From: Unio delphinus
Lineage: Eukaryota > Mollusca > Bivalvia > Unionida > Unionidae
Direction: 5' to 3'
DNA: 64,000 nucleotides
Assembly: GCA_029339505.1 (NCBI GenBank)
Contig: JAQISU010000081.1
Span: 16,351,501 to 16,415,500, forward strand
The translations under genes and the position numbers were made by a program. The notes under the pieces are model-generated. The model saw nothing but the letters and a program-made list of their open reading frames with translations. It was not told where the DNA came from and did no database searches. Positions 11,301 through 26,300 of this stretch are shown here, piece after piece. Numbering within the stretch: the first letter of the stretch is position 1; every line of letters begins with the position of its first letter.

Positions 11301-14300
11301 GTTTTCATGCTGATTTTATACTACTTGACTCACTATAGATGAAGTATTTCAGCCTGGATCTGCCATTGTATGATCTGCTTGGATGTACCATCGTAGACTT
11401 TGCATGAATGTGCTATAATTGTAGTATTTGTGCAAAAAACATCTGAGCATGCCAAAAGTGACATAACAACAATGAACTATTTATGTTTACCTTTAATCTG
11501 ATACAGATGCACCAGCAAATGTTTAAGCTCGGTGACTATTTGAAGATTGTAAGAATTCCATCAAACTATATGTTTCCATTGCAAGTCGCTATGCTCAGTC
11601 TTCTCCCATTCACCTTATCACATATATAATGAAGCTCAGGATCATCTGAAAATGATGGTGTACTTGGTGTATCCCATAATATTTCTTGTTGAAAATAAAC
11701 TTAACATCCTGCCACATTTTTTGAGCCTCAATGAAAATATGAAACATTTAAATGATGTATCGAGGTAACATCCACCTGTGTATTATTTGCATTTGACTGA
11801 AAGAAACTGCATTCTCTGCAATTTTTGTAAGTCTTGTGTTTCCAGTCATGACCCACTGTTACTTGCATTTGGAAAGGCAACAAAGTTTCACAAAGAGATA
11901 AAATGGATAACTAATTTCTTTAACCCGCGATGACAGTGCAGATCTCTGCGGAAATAATGATGCTAGTGAACAAGCTTGTAAAATCCACACAAATTCCAAC
12001 AAATGTACAACAGGAAACGAGACATACAGTGAAGAACTGAATTAAAAAAAACAAGGAAAAAAATCATTCACACATCTTTAAGAAATCACCTGAAAACCAA
12101 AACTTTGCAAAAACTAATGACTGTCATGATGGAGGGGCAAATAATTGCAAACTTTGACATCTCATTCATTAGCTGAATGATTATACTGAGAAAAAAAAAT
12201 GGTTGAACTTATTAGACAAAATCTCGTAAATAAAATTCACTGTGCAGTATATCAGCCAATATAAAAATTATTTATTAAAGACAGTATATGAGAATCAAGT
12301 AAATCAAACAGAACACTTTCATTTCAGAAAGATGCTGTTCCATCAGAAGATGTGCCACTGGCTATATTGGAGAGAAGACTAGAGGCTGCTAATTCACAGA
12401 CAAGGAGGGAGCAGTTGGAGGAGCAACTCAGAGACCTTATCAAGGTATTAAAAGAATCGAGCTTTGCAACAACCTAGCAAGTGTGAAACCATTTTTGTTA
12501 TCAAAAGTCTAGTGATTTTGACCACTTTCAGTTGCTCCTAATGCAGTAGAGAATGTATGATATCACCTGATGCTTGTGATGTTTCTGTCATCTTTTTTGT
12601 CTTCTCAGAAAGTCACTGTAGCTAAGTTTGTTTTATCATGTGATGCATAATCCAAAGATTGTGGATTCAATACGCATTCAGGCCATTCCAGGTTAACTGA
12701 CATTGTGTCTCCTTGAGAAATGTATGTAGCTCTATGCATGCCATAAACTATTTTTGTGTGATTTTTACAATAAATTTTCCCTTAACCCTTTTCCTCATAG
12801 AATGAATGGCTTGTTAGCCAGTTGATCTATATGTATCTTAGTTATAAGTGCAGTGCACTATAAGTAGAATGAATGTTACCTTTTTGATTCCATACGCATA
12901 AGCCTGCTAGTTAACTGTAGCCTGGTGTCTGGATAATGTGATTGGGTTGAACATCATGCTACATGTCTGTGGCATGATTCCTCAGTGCTAGACATCACTG
13001 TAAACTTCCTCTCTGCAGATATCATTGCGATATGACTAAAAAAATAAATAAAATTTTAAAGCTACGTTAAAAAGCCTAATCAAACAAACAAACCATGCTT
13101 GGTGTATAGTACAAACATTTTAGGTGTGTGATTTGGTGTTTCAGATTAAACATCTGTATTGAATGCCAGATATGCCATGCAGGATTAAATGGGTATGTGA
13201 TAACATGTGAACCTGGATAATAGTACCTAGTACCTACCCTTGCAAATGTTATAACACTAGAGAACAGTACCTATTGCTCACCTTTGCAGATTTTGCTTAA
13301 CACTGAAGAGAAGTGGCCACTATGTACCCTTTCAGATGTTGTAACATGTGACAATCATCATTGGGGTGTTAGATGTATGCTAAATATCCCATTGCAAAAA
13401 GGTATAGATTATTTAAATGGGGTATTATGCATATACCATGGGGGAAGGGGCATTTGTTTGGTTTCTAAAAACATTTCACCAAAATTAGGAGATACAAAGT
13501 TTACCCAACAGAAAACCTCTGGTGTTCTTAAATCCACAAAACAATGAGGGCCAAAGTAAACCACATCAAGTTATCAAATTTGCTCAACGTTCCAGTGCAA
13601 AAGTACCCAAGATACAATTACATGAAATATAGGTGGTTTTAAGTGGCATCATACATGGTATCTGGTGCTGCATTTAATAATGCAAAGGAATTGACTAATG
13701 GATCATCAGTATGATGTGTAATACCATTGTTACATTCCTTTCATAAGTTTATAACAATCTGTTCCCACTGAGACAGATAGTATGCATAGGCCCTTGTAAT
13801 TATAACAATCTGTTCCCATTAAGATAGATAGTATGCATAGGCCCTTGTAATCTGTTCCCATTAAGACAGCTAGTATGCATAGGCCCTTGTAATCTGTTCT
13901 CATTAAGACAGATAGTATGCATAGGCCCTTGTAATTTTAACACTGCCACTATGTTGTCAAATGGATTTTAGTCCACCTGGTCAAATAGACAAGTGAGCTT
14001 GTGGCATAGCCTTGCATTCATTGTGTGTCATTCATTGTACACAAGTCAACATTTGTTTGTTACCACTCCTGAATCTGTGTTCCTGATTTGATTTCAAGCT
14101 TGTAATATGGATTTTTATTATCGAAATCTCAGATGAGGGTGAAACAATTTTGATAGCCTGGTGCCAGTTGCCACTAATGTTAGATCAGGCCCCTCCTGTA
14201 TACTAAGTGAAGTGTCAATCATGATTGTTGAAAAAAAACCAACCTGATTTGTATTAGAAAACTTTGATCATGGTAATGAAATATTTTACCTTCAAAATGT

Positions 14301-17300
14301 TAAGCAACTATTATTTATCCCATGGATGCCTTTGCCATAGCTGCCAACTGTCCCATTTTTTCTGTATTATTATTTATCCCATGGATGCCTTTGCCATAGC
14401 TGCCAACTGTCCCATTTTTTCTGTATTATTATTTATCCCATGGATGCCTTTGCCATAGCTGCCAACTGTCCCATTTTTACTGTATTATTATTTATCCCAT
14501 GGATGCCTTTGCCATAGCTGCCAACTGTCCCATTTTTTCTGTATTATTATTTATCCCATGGATGCCTTTGCCATAGCTGCCAACTGTCCCATTTTTTCTG
14601 TATTTATCCAGTATTTTGGACCTAAATATGGGCATATGTGCTTTTGGGCAAAAAATACGTTTTTTTAATTAAAAAAATAATAATGTAATGTCTTTGGAAA
14701 TTTCAGTTTATAGCGTTCACATGGTTCTATTTTGATAGAATGAACACATGTATATAGGAATTCTACAATACGATTGGTTCATTTGAAATCGAGACTACCA
14801 TGCCTGTCAATATCTGCCATATTGGATTATACAAATAGTTACCAGTGTCGCTGTATCTCGTCTTTGTAATATTCAGCTTCTAATCGTGTTAAATAGGAAA
14901 GCGGAATATTCAGAATTTTCTCCAGGAAAAATAGAATCGAAATCACTGGAAGGACGATTGTGCCCTCTTGTGTAGATTTGTAAAACATATAGTAAAGGAG
15001 AAAACCTGATGTTTTGCAAATTGTGTTATGTGATTTTGCTATTAGTCGTGGAAGTGCCCATGAAATACAAGAGCACGAAAAAACTGATAAACATCATCTT
15101 CCTGCTTCATCACACACGGCTCAGCCTGAACTGGCGACGTATTTAAATACTAAATAGAACCTTAATGTCATTCAATCGAAATTCAATTTATTAAATTTCT
15201 TTTAGAAATGAATCTTCCTCTTTCAGTTACTAGTGTTGCTGGTGATTTATTTCACACACGTTTTCCAAACATTAAAATCACAAAAATTAAAATTGCAAAG
15301 GATAACTTGTTTTAACAAAAACAGTTCGATAAGAAAATCACAGAATTGAGATCATCAATGAAAGTTTGGTACATTGGAATCAATGATTGAAAGAAAAAGT
15401 TGTGGAAAAGGTTCCTATAAACAGCATGTATCTGAGTGTTGCACTCTTGCACCTTCTGAATGGGCACCAGATTGGAACATGGTGCCCATCAAGAAGGTAT
15501 AAGTGTGCAACACATGCATCTTGGACATTAAATAATTATGTAAGGCACTGTGTGACTGTCCTACTTTACTGATGGTTGTACATAGTTACATATGTATTAT
15601 AATTTTAAAAATCAGTATTTGTTCCTGAAGATCAGTATTTTCGTCACAAGTAATCAGTATTTTTGTACTCCGGAGTTAGCAGCAATGCTTTGCATGTATT
15701 TATAAGATGGCCATGAATATAGAATTTTGTTAGAGACTATTTTTGATAGAATTTTGATCAAACTTGGTTAAACAGCCTATAACATGAAGATTTTGATTAA
15801 GTATGATTATATAACATGAAGATCTTGATTGAGTATGATTATATGACATGAAGATCTTGATTGAATATGATTATATGACCTGAAGATCTTGATTGAGTAT
15901 GATTATATGACCTGAAGATCTTGATTGAGTATGATTATATAACATGAAGATCTTGATTGAATATGATTATATAACATGAAGATCCTGATTGAGTATGATT
16001 ATATAACATGAAGATCTTGATTGAGTATGATTATATAACATGAAGATCTTGACTGAGTATGATTATATGACATGAAGATCTTGATTGAGTATGATTATAT
16101 AACATGAAGATCTTGATTGAGTATGATTATATAACATGAAGATCTTGATTATGATTATATAACATGAAGATCTTGATTGAGTATGATTATATGACATGAA
16201 GATCTTTATTGAATATGATTATATAACATGAAGATCTTGATTGAGTATGATTATATAACATGAAGATCTTGATTGAGAATGATTATATAACATGAAGATC
16301 TTGATTGAGTATGATCTTGATTGAGTATGATTATATGACCTGAAGATCTTGATTGAGAATGATTATATAACATGAAGATCTTGATTGAGTATGATTATAT
16401 AACATGAAGATCTTGATTGAATATGATTATATGACATGAAGATCTTGATTGAGTATGATTATATAACATGAAGATCTTGATTGAATATGATTATATAACA
16501 TGAAGATCTTGATTATGATTATATAACATGAAGATCTTGATTGAGTATGATTATATAACATGAAGATCTTGATTATGATTATATAACATGAAGATCTTGA
16601 TTGAGAATGATTATATAACATGAAGATCTTGATTGAGTATGATTATATAACATGAAGATCTTGATTGAGTATGATTATATAACATGAAGATCTTGATTAT
16701 GATTATATAACATGAAGATCTTGATTGAGAATGATTATATGACATGAAGATCTTGATTGAGTATGATTATATGACATGAAGATCTTGATTGAGTATGATT
16801 ATATAACATGAAGATTTTGATTGAGTATGATTATATGACATGAAGATCTTGATTGAGTATGATTATATGACATGAAGATCTTGATTGAGTATGATTATAT
16901 AACATGAAGATCTTGATTGAGTATGATTATATAACATGAAGATCTTGATTGAGTATGATTATATAACATGAAGTTCTTGATTGAGAATGATTATGACATG
17001 AAGATCTTGATTGAGTATGATTATATAACATGAAGATCTTGACTGAGTATGATTATATAACATGAAGATCTTGACTGAGTATGATTATATGACATGAAGA
17101 TCTTGATTGAGTATGATTATATGACATGAAGATCTTGATTGAGTATGATTATATGACATGAAGATCTTGATTGAGTATGATTATATAACATGAAGATCTT
17201 GATTGAATATGATTATATAACATGAAGATCTTGATTATGATTATATAACATGAAGATCTTGATTGAATATGATTATATGACATCAAGATCCTGATTGAGT

Positions 17301-20300
17301 ATGATTATATAACATGAAGATCTTGATTGAGTATGATTATATAACATGAAGATCTTGACTGAGTATGATTATATGACATGAAGATCTTGATTGAGTATGA
17401 TTATATGACATGAAGATCTTGATTGAGTATGATTATATAACATGAAGATCTTGATTATGATTATATAACATGAAGATCTTGATTGAGTATGATTTTATGA
17501 CATGAAGATCTTGATTGAATATGATTATATAACATGAAGATCTTGATTGAGTATGATTATATAACATGAAGATCTTGATTGAGTATGGAAGTGCCCATGA
17601 AATACAAGAGCACGAAAAAACTGATAAACATCATCTTCCTGCTTCATCACACACGGCTCAGCTTGAACTGGCGACGTATTTAAATACTAAATAGAACCTT
17701 AATGTCATTCAATCGAAATTCAATTTATTAAATTTCTTTTAGAAATGAATCTTCCTCTTTCAGTTACTAGTGTTGCTGGTGATTTATTTCACACACGTTT
17801 TCCAAACATTAAAATCACAAAAATTAAAATTGCAAAGGATAACTTGATTTAACAAAAACAGTTCGATAAGAAAATCACAGAATTGAGATCATCAATGAAA
17901 GTTTGGTACATTGGAATCAATGATTGAAAGAAAAAGTTGTGGAAAAGGTTCCTATAAACAGCATGTATATGAGTGTTGCACTCTTGCACCTTCTGAATGG
18001 GCACCAGATTGGAACATGGTGCCCATCAAGAAGGTATAAGTGTGCAACACATGCATCTTGGACATTAAATAATTATGTAAGGCACTGTGTGACTGTCCTA
18101 CTTTACTGATGGTTGTATATAGTTACATATGTATTATAATTTTAAAAATCAGTATTTGTTCCTGAAGATCAGTATTTTCGTCACAAGTAATCAGTATTTT
18201 TGTACTCCGGAGTTAGCAGCAATGCTTTGCATGTATTTATAAGATGGCCATGAATATAGAATTTTGTTAGAGACTATTTTTGATAGAATTTTGATCAAAC
18301 TTGTTTAAACAGCCTATAACATGAAGATTTTGATTAAGTATGATTATATAACATGAAGATCTTGATTGAGTATGATTATATGACATGAAGATCTTGATTG
18401 AATATGATTATATGACCTGAAGATCTTGATTGAGTATGATTATATGACCTGAAGATCTTGATTGAGTATGATTATATAACATGAAGATCTTGATTGAATA
18501 TGATTATATAACATGAAGATCCTGATTGAGTATGATTATATAACATGAAGATCTTGATTGAGTATGATTATATAACATGAAGATCTTGACTGAGTATGAT
18601 TATATGACATGAAGATCTTGATTGAGTATGATTATATAACATGAAGATCTTGATTGAGTATGATTATATAACATGAAGATCTTGATTATGATTATATAAC
18701 ATGAAGATCTTGATTGAGTATGATTATATGACATGAAGATCTTTATTGAATATGATTATATAACATGAAGATCTTGATTGAGTATGATTATATAACATGA
18801 AGATCTTGATTGAGAATGATTATATAACATGAAGATCTTGATTGAGTATGATCTTGATTGAGTATGATTATATGACCTGAAGATCTTGATTGAGAATGAT
18901 TATATAACATGAAGATCTTGATTGAGTATGATTATATAACATGAAGATCTTGATTGAATATGATTATATGACATGAAAATCTTGATTGAGTATGATTATA
19001 TAACATGAAGATCTTGATTGAATATGATTATATAACATGAAGATCTTGATTATGATTATATAACATGAAGATCTTGATTGAGTATGATTATATAACATGA
19101 AGATCTTGATTATGATTATATAACATGAAGATCTTGATTGAGAATGATTATATAACATGAAGATCTTGATTGAGTATGATTATATAACATGAAGATCTTG
19201 ATTGAGTATGATTATATAACATGAAGATCTTGATTATGATTATATAACATGAAGATCTTGATTGAGAATGATTATATGACATGAAGATCTTGATTGAGTA
19301 TGATTATATGACATGAAGATCTTGATTGAGTATGATTATATAACATGAAGATTTTGATTGAGTATGATTATATGACATGAAGATCTTGATTGAGTATGAT
19401 TATATGACATGAAGATCTTGATTGAGTATGATTATATAACATGAAGATCTTGATTGAGTATGATTATATAACATGAAGATCTTGATTGAGTATGATTATA
19501 TAACATGAAGATCTTGATTGAGTATGATTATGACATGAAGATCTTGATTGAGTATGATTATATAACATGAAGATCTTGACTGAGTATGATTATATAACAT
19601 GAAGATCTTGACTGAGTATGATTATATAACATGAAGATTTTGATTGAGTATGATTATATGACATGAAGATTTTGATTGAGTATGATTATATGACATGAAG
19701 ATCTTGATTGAGTATGATTATATGACATGAAGATCTTGATTGAGTATGATTATATAACATGAAGATCTTGATTGAGTATGATTATATAACATGAAGATCT
19801 TGATTGAGTATGATTATATAACATGAAGTTCTTGATTGAGAATGATTATGACATGAAGATCTTGATTGAGTATGATTATATAACATGAAGATCTTGACTG
19901 AGTATGATTATATAACATGAAGATCTTGACTGAGTATGATTATATGACATGAAGATCTTGATTGAGTATGATTATATGACATGAAGATCTTGATTGAGTA
20001 TGATTATATGACATGAAGATCTTGATTGAGTATGATTATATAACATGAAGATCTTGATTGAATATGATTATATAACATGAAGATCTTGATTATGATTATA
20101 TAACATGAAGATCTTGATTGAATATGATTATATGACATCAAGATCCTGATTGAGTATGATTATATAACATGAAGATCTTGATTGAGTATGATTATATAAC
20201 ATGAAGATCTTGACTGAGTATGATTATATGACATGAAGATCTTGATTGAGTATGATTATATGACATGAAGATCTTGATTGAGTATGATTATATAACATGA

Positions 20301-23300
20301 AGATCTTGATTATGATTATATAACATGAAGATCTTGATTGAGTATGATTTTATGACATGAAGATCTTGATTGAATATGATTATATAACATGAAGATCTTG
20401 ATTGAGTATGATTATATAACATGAAGATCTTGATTGAGTATGGAAGTGCCCATGAAATACAAGAGCACGAAAAAACTGATAAACATCATCTTCCTGCTTC
20501 ATCACACACGGCTCAGCTTGAACTGGCGACGTATTTAAATACTAAATAGAACCTTAATGTCATTCAATCGAAATTCAATTTATTAAATTTCTTTTAGAAA
20601 TGAATCTTCCTCTTTCAGTTACTAGTGTTGCTGGTGATTTATTTCACACACGTTTTCCAAACATTAAAATCACAAAAATTAAAATTGCAAAGGATAACTT
20701 GATTTAACAAAAACAGTTCGATAAGAAAATCACAGAATTGAGATCATCAATGAAAGTTTGGTACATTGGAATCAATGATTGAAAGAAAAAGTTGTGGAAA
20801 AGGTTCCTATAAACAGCATGTATATGAGTGTTGCACTCTTGCACCTTCTGAATGGGCACCAGATTGGAACATGGTGCCCATCAAGAAGGTATAAGTGTGC
20901 AACACATGCATCTTGGACATTAAATAATTATGTAAGGCACTGTGTGACTGTCCTACTTTACTGATGGTTGTATATAGTTACATATGTATTATAATTTTAA
21001 AAATCAGTATTTGTTCCTGAAGATCAGTATTTTCGTCACAAGTAATCAGTATTTTTGTACTCCGGAGTTAGCAGCAATGCTTTGCATGTATTTATAAGAT
21101 GGCCATGAATATAGAATTTTGTTAGAGACTATTTTTGATAGAATTTTGATCAAACTTGTTTAAACAGCCTATAACATGAAGATTTTGATTAAGTATGATT
21201 ATATAACATGAAGATCTTGATTGAGTATGATTATATGACATGAAGATCTTGATTGAATATGATTATATGACCTGAAGATCTTGATTGAGTATGATTATAT
21301 GACCTGAAGATCTTGATTGAGTATGATTATATAACATGAAGATCTTGATTGAATATGATTATATAACATGAAGATCCTGATTGAGTATGATTATATAACA
21401 TGAAGATCTTGATTGAGTATGATTATATAACATGAAGATCTTGACTGAGTATGATTATATGACATGAAGATCTTGATTGAGTATGATTATATAACATGAA
21501 GATCTTGATTGAGTATGATTATATAACATGAAGATCTTGATTATGATTATATAACATGAAGATCTTGATTGAGTATGATTATATGACATGAAGATCTTTA
21601 TTGAATATGATTATATAACATGAAGATCTTGATTGAGTATGATTATATAACATGAAGATCTTGATTGAGAATGATTATATAACATGAAGATCTTGATTGA
21701 GTATGATCTTGATTGAGTATGATTATATGACCTGAAGATCTTGATTGAGAATGATTATATAACATGAAGATCTTGATTGAGTATGATTATATAACATGAA
21801 GATCTTGATTGAATATGATTATATGACATGAAGATCTTGATTGAGTATGATTATATAACATGAAGATCTTGATTGAATATGATTATATAACATGAAGATC
21901 TTGATTATGATTATATAACATGAAGATCTTGATTGAGTATGATTATATAACATGAAGATCTTGATTATGATTATATAACATGAAGATCTTGATTGAGAAT
22001 GATTATATAACATGAAGATCTTGATTGAGTATGATTATATAACATGAAGATCTTGATTGAGTATGATTATATAACATGAAGATCTTGATTATGATTATAT
22101 AACATGAAGATCTTGATTGAGAATGATTATATGACATGAAGATCTTGATTGAGTATGATTATATGACATGAAGATCTTGATTGAGTATGATTATATAACA
22201 TGAAGATTTTGATTGAGTATGATTATATGACATGAAGATCTTGATTGAGTATGATTATATGACATGAAGATCTTGATTGAGTATGATTATATAACATGAA
22301 GATCTTGATTGAGTATGATTATATAACATGAAGATCTTGATTGAGTATGATTATATAACATGAAGATCTTGATTGAGTATGATTATGACATGAAGATCTT
22401 GATTGAGTATGATTATATAACATGAAGATCTTGACTGAGTATGATTATATAACATGAAGATCTTGACTGAGTATGATTATATAACATGAAGATTTTGATT
22501 GAGTATGATTATATGACATGAAGATTTTGATTGAGTATGATTATATGACATGAAGATCTTGATTGAGTATGATTATATGACATGAAGATCTTGATTGAGT
22601 ATGATTATATAACATGAAGATCTTGATTGAGTATGATTATATAACATGAAGATCTTGATTGAGTATGATTATATAACATGAAGTTCTTGATTGAGAATGA
22701 TTATGACATGAAGATCTTGATTGAGTATGATTATATAACATGAAGATCTTGACTGAGTATGATTATATAACATGAAGATCTTGACTGAGTATGATTATAT
22801 GACATGAAGATCTTGATTGAGTATGATTATATGACATGAAGATCTTGATTGAGTATGATTATATGACATGAAGATCTTGATTGAGTATGATTATATAACA
22901 TGAAGATCTTGATTGAATATGATTATATAACATGAAGATCTTGATTATGATTATATAACATGAAGATCTTGATTGAATATGATTATATGACATCAAGATC
23001 CTGATTGAGTATGATTATATAACATGAAGATCTTGATTGAGTATGATTATATAACATGAAGATCTTGACTGAGTATGATTATATGACATGAAGATCTTGA
23101 TTGAGTATGATTATATGACATGAAGATCTTGATTGAGTATGATTATATAACATGAAGATCTTGATTATGATTATATAACATGAAGATCTTGATTGAGTAT
23201 GATTTTATGACATGAAGATCTTGATTGAATATGATTATATAACATGAAGATCTTGATTGAGTATGATTATATAACATGAAGATCTTGATTGAGTATGGAA

Positions 23301-26300
23301 GTGCCCATGAAATACAAGAGCACGAAAAAACTGATAAACATCATCTTCCTGCTTCATCACACACGGCTCAGCTTGAACTGGCGACGTATTTAAATACTAA
23401 ATAGAACCTTAATGTCATTCAATCGAAATTCAATTTATTAAATTTCTTTTAGAAATGAATCTTCCTCTTTCAGTTACTAGTGTTGCTGGTGATTTATTTC
23501 ACACACGTTTTCCAAACATTAAAATCACAAAAATTAAAATTGCAAAGGATAACTTGATTTAACAAAAACAGTTCGATAAGAAAATCACAGAATTGAGATC
23601 ATCAATGAAAGTTTGGTACATTGGAATCAATGATTGAAAGAAAAAGTTGTGGAAAAGGTTCCTATAAACAGCATGTATATGAGTGTTGCACTCTTGCACC
23701 TTCTGAATGGGCACCAGATTGGAACATGGTGCCCATCAAGAAGGTATAAGTGTGCAACACATGCATCTTGGACATTAAATAATTATGTAAGGCACTGTGT
23801 GACTGTCCTACTTTACTGATGGTTGTATATAGTTACATATGTATTATAATTTTAAAAATCAGTATTTGTTCCTGAAGATCAGTATTTTCGTCACAAGTAA
23901 TCAGTATTTTTGTACTCCGGAGTTAGCAGCAATGCTTTGCATGTATTTATAAGATGGCCATGAATATAGAATTTTGTTAGAGACTATTTTTGATAGAATT
24001 TTGATCAAACTTGGTTAAACAGCCTATAACATGAAGATTTTGATTAAGTATGATTATATAACATGAAGATCTTGATTGAGTATGATTATATGACATGAAG
24101 ATCTTGATTGAGTATGATTATATAACATGAAGATCTTGATTGAATATGATTATATGACATGAAGATCTTGATTGAGTATGATTATGACATGAAGATCTTG
24201 ATTGAGTATGATTATATAACATGAAGATCTTGACTGAGTATGATTATATAACATGAAGATCTTGACTGAGTATGATTATATAACATGAAGATTTTGATTG
24301 AGTATGATTATATGACATGAAGATTTTGATTGAGTATGATTATATGACATGAAGATCTTGATTGAGTATGATTATATGACATGAAGATCTTGATTGAGTA
24401 TGATTATATAACATGAAGATCTTGATTGAGTATGATTATATAACATGAAGATCTTGATTGAGTATGATTATATAACATGAAGTTCTTGATTGAGAATGAT
24501 TATGACATGAAGATCTTGATTGAGTATGATTATATAACATGAAGATCTTGACTGAGTATGATTATATGACATGAAGATCTTGATTGAGTATGATTATATA
24601 ACATGAAGATCTTGATTGAGTATGATTATATAACATGAAGATCTTGATTGAGTATGATTATATAACATGAAGATCTTGATTGAGTATGATTATGACATGA
24701 AGATCTTGATTGAGTATGATTATATAACATGAAGATCTTGACTGAGTATGATTATATAACATGAAGATCTTGACTGAGTATGATTATATAACATGAAGAT
24801 TTTGATTGAGTATGATTATATGACATGAAGATTTTGATTGAGTATGATTATATGACATGAAGATCTTGATTGAGTATGATTTATGACATGAAGATCTTGA
24901 TTGAGTATGATTATATAACATGAAGATCTTGATTGAGTATGATTATATAACATGAAGATCTTGATTGAGTATGATTATATAACATGAAGTTCTTGATTGA
25001 GAATGATTATGACATGAAGATCTTGATTGAGTATGATTATATAACATGAAGATCTTGACTGAGTATGATTATATAACATGAAGATCTTGACTGAGTATGA
25101 TTATATGACATGAAGATCTTGATTGAGTATGATTATATGACATGAAGATCTTGATTGAGTATGATTATATGACATGAAGATCTTGATTGAGTATGATTAT
25201 ATAACATGAAGATCTTGATTGAATATGATTATATAACATGAAGATCTTGATTATGATTATATAACATGAAGATCTTGATTGAATATGATTATATGACATC
25301 AAGATCCTGATTGAGTATGATTATATAACATGAAGATCTTGATTGAGTATGATTATATAACATGAAGATCTTGATTGAGTATGATTATATGACATGAAGA
25401 TCTTGATTGAGTATGATTATATGACATGAAGATCTTGATTGAGTATGATTATATAACATGAAGATCTTGATTGAGTATGATTATATAACATGAAGATCTT
25501 GATTGAGTATGATTATATAACATGAAGTTCTTGATTGAGAATGATTATGACATGAAGATCTTGATTGAGTATGATTATATAACATGAAGATCTTGACTGA
25601 GTATGATTATATAACATGAAGATCTTGACTGAGTATGATTATATGACATGAAGATCTTGATTGAGTATGATTATATGACATGAAGATCTTGATTGAGTAT
25701 GATTATATGACATGAAGATCTTGATTGAGTATGATTATATAACATGAAGATCTTGATTGAATATGATTATATAACATGAAGATCTTGATTATGATTATAT
25801 AACATGAAGATCTTGATTGAATATGATTATATGACATCAAGATCCTGATTGAGTATGATTATATAACATGAAGATCTTGATTGAGTATGATTATATAACA
25901 TGAAGATCTTGACTGAGTATGATTATATGACATGAAGATCTTGATTGAGTATGATTATATGACATGAAGATCTTGATTGAGTATGATTATATAACATGAA
26001 GATCTTGATTATGATTATATAACATGAAGATCTTGATTGAGTATGATTTTATGACATGAAGATCTTGATTGAATATGATTATATAACATGAAGATCTTGA
26101 TTGAGTATGATTATATAACATGAAGATCTTGATTGAGTATGGAAGTGCCCATGAAATACAAGAGCACGAAAAAACTGATAAACATCATCTTCCTGCTTCA
26201 TCACACACGGCTCAGCTTGAACTGGCGACGTATTTAAATACTAAATAGAACCTTAATGTCATTCAATCGAAATTCAATTTATTAAATTTCTTTTAGAAAT

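Larger units (their letters stand above)
14572..15687 (+). mobile_element. hAT-like DNA transposon relic (source of the satellite spacer)
   Basis: The left end atagctgccaactgtccc (from about 14573) and the right end ggagttagcagcaat (to about 15686) are imperfect inverted repeats. Flanks are cctttgcc and gctttgca, sharing a core ctttgc, a plausible worn 8-bp target duplication as hAT elements make. Inside are a BED-type zinc-finger remnant and a second coding remnant (15009-15315). From 15049 onward the element is part of the 732-bp segment that has been amplified nine times. Superfamily assignment is an inference from the zinc finger and duplication size. Confidence 0.45.

Noticed and set aside
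15387..15572. 61-residue open frame repeated in the spacer copies
   Set aside because: It begins at a TTG codon, spans the hairpin, and lies in decayed transposon sequence. Conservation between copies is explained by recent duplication.
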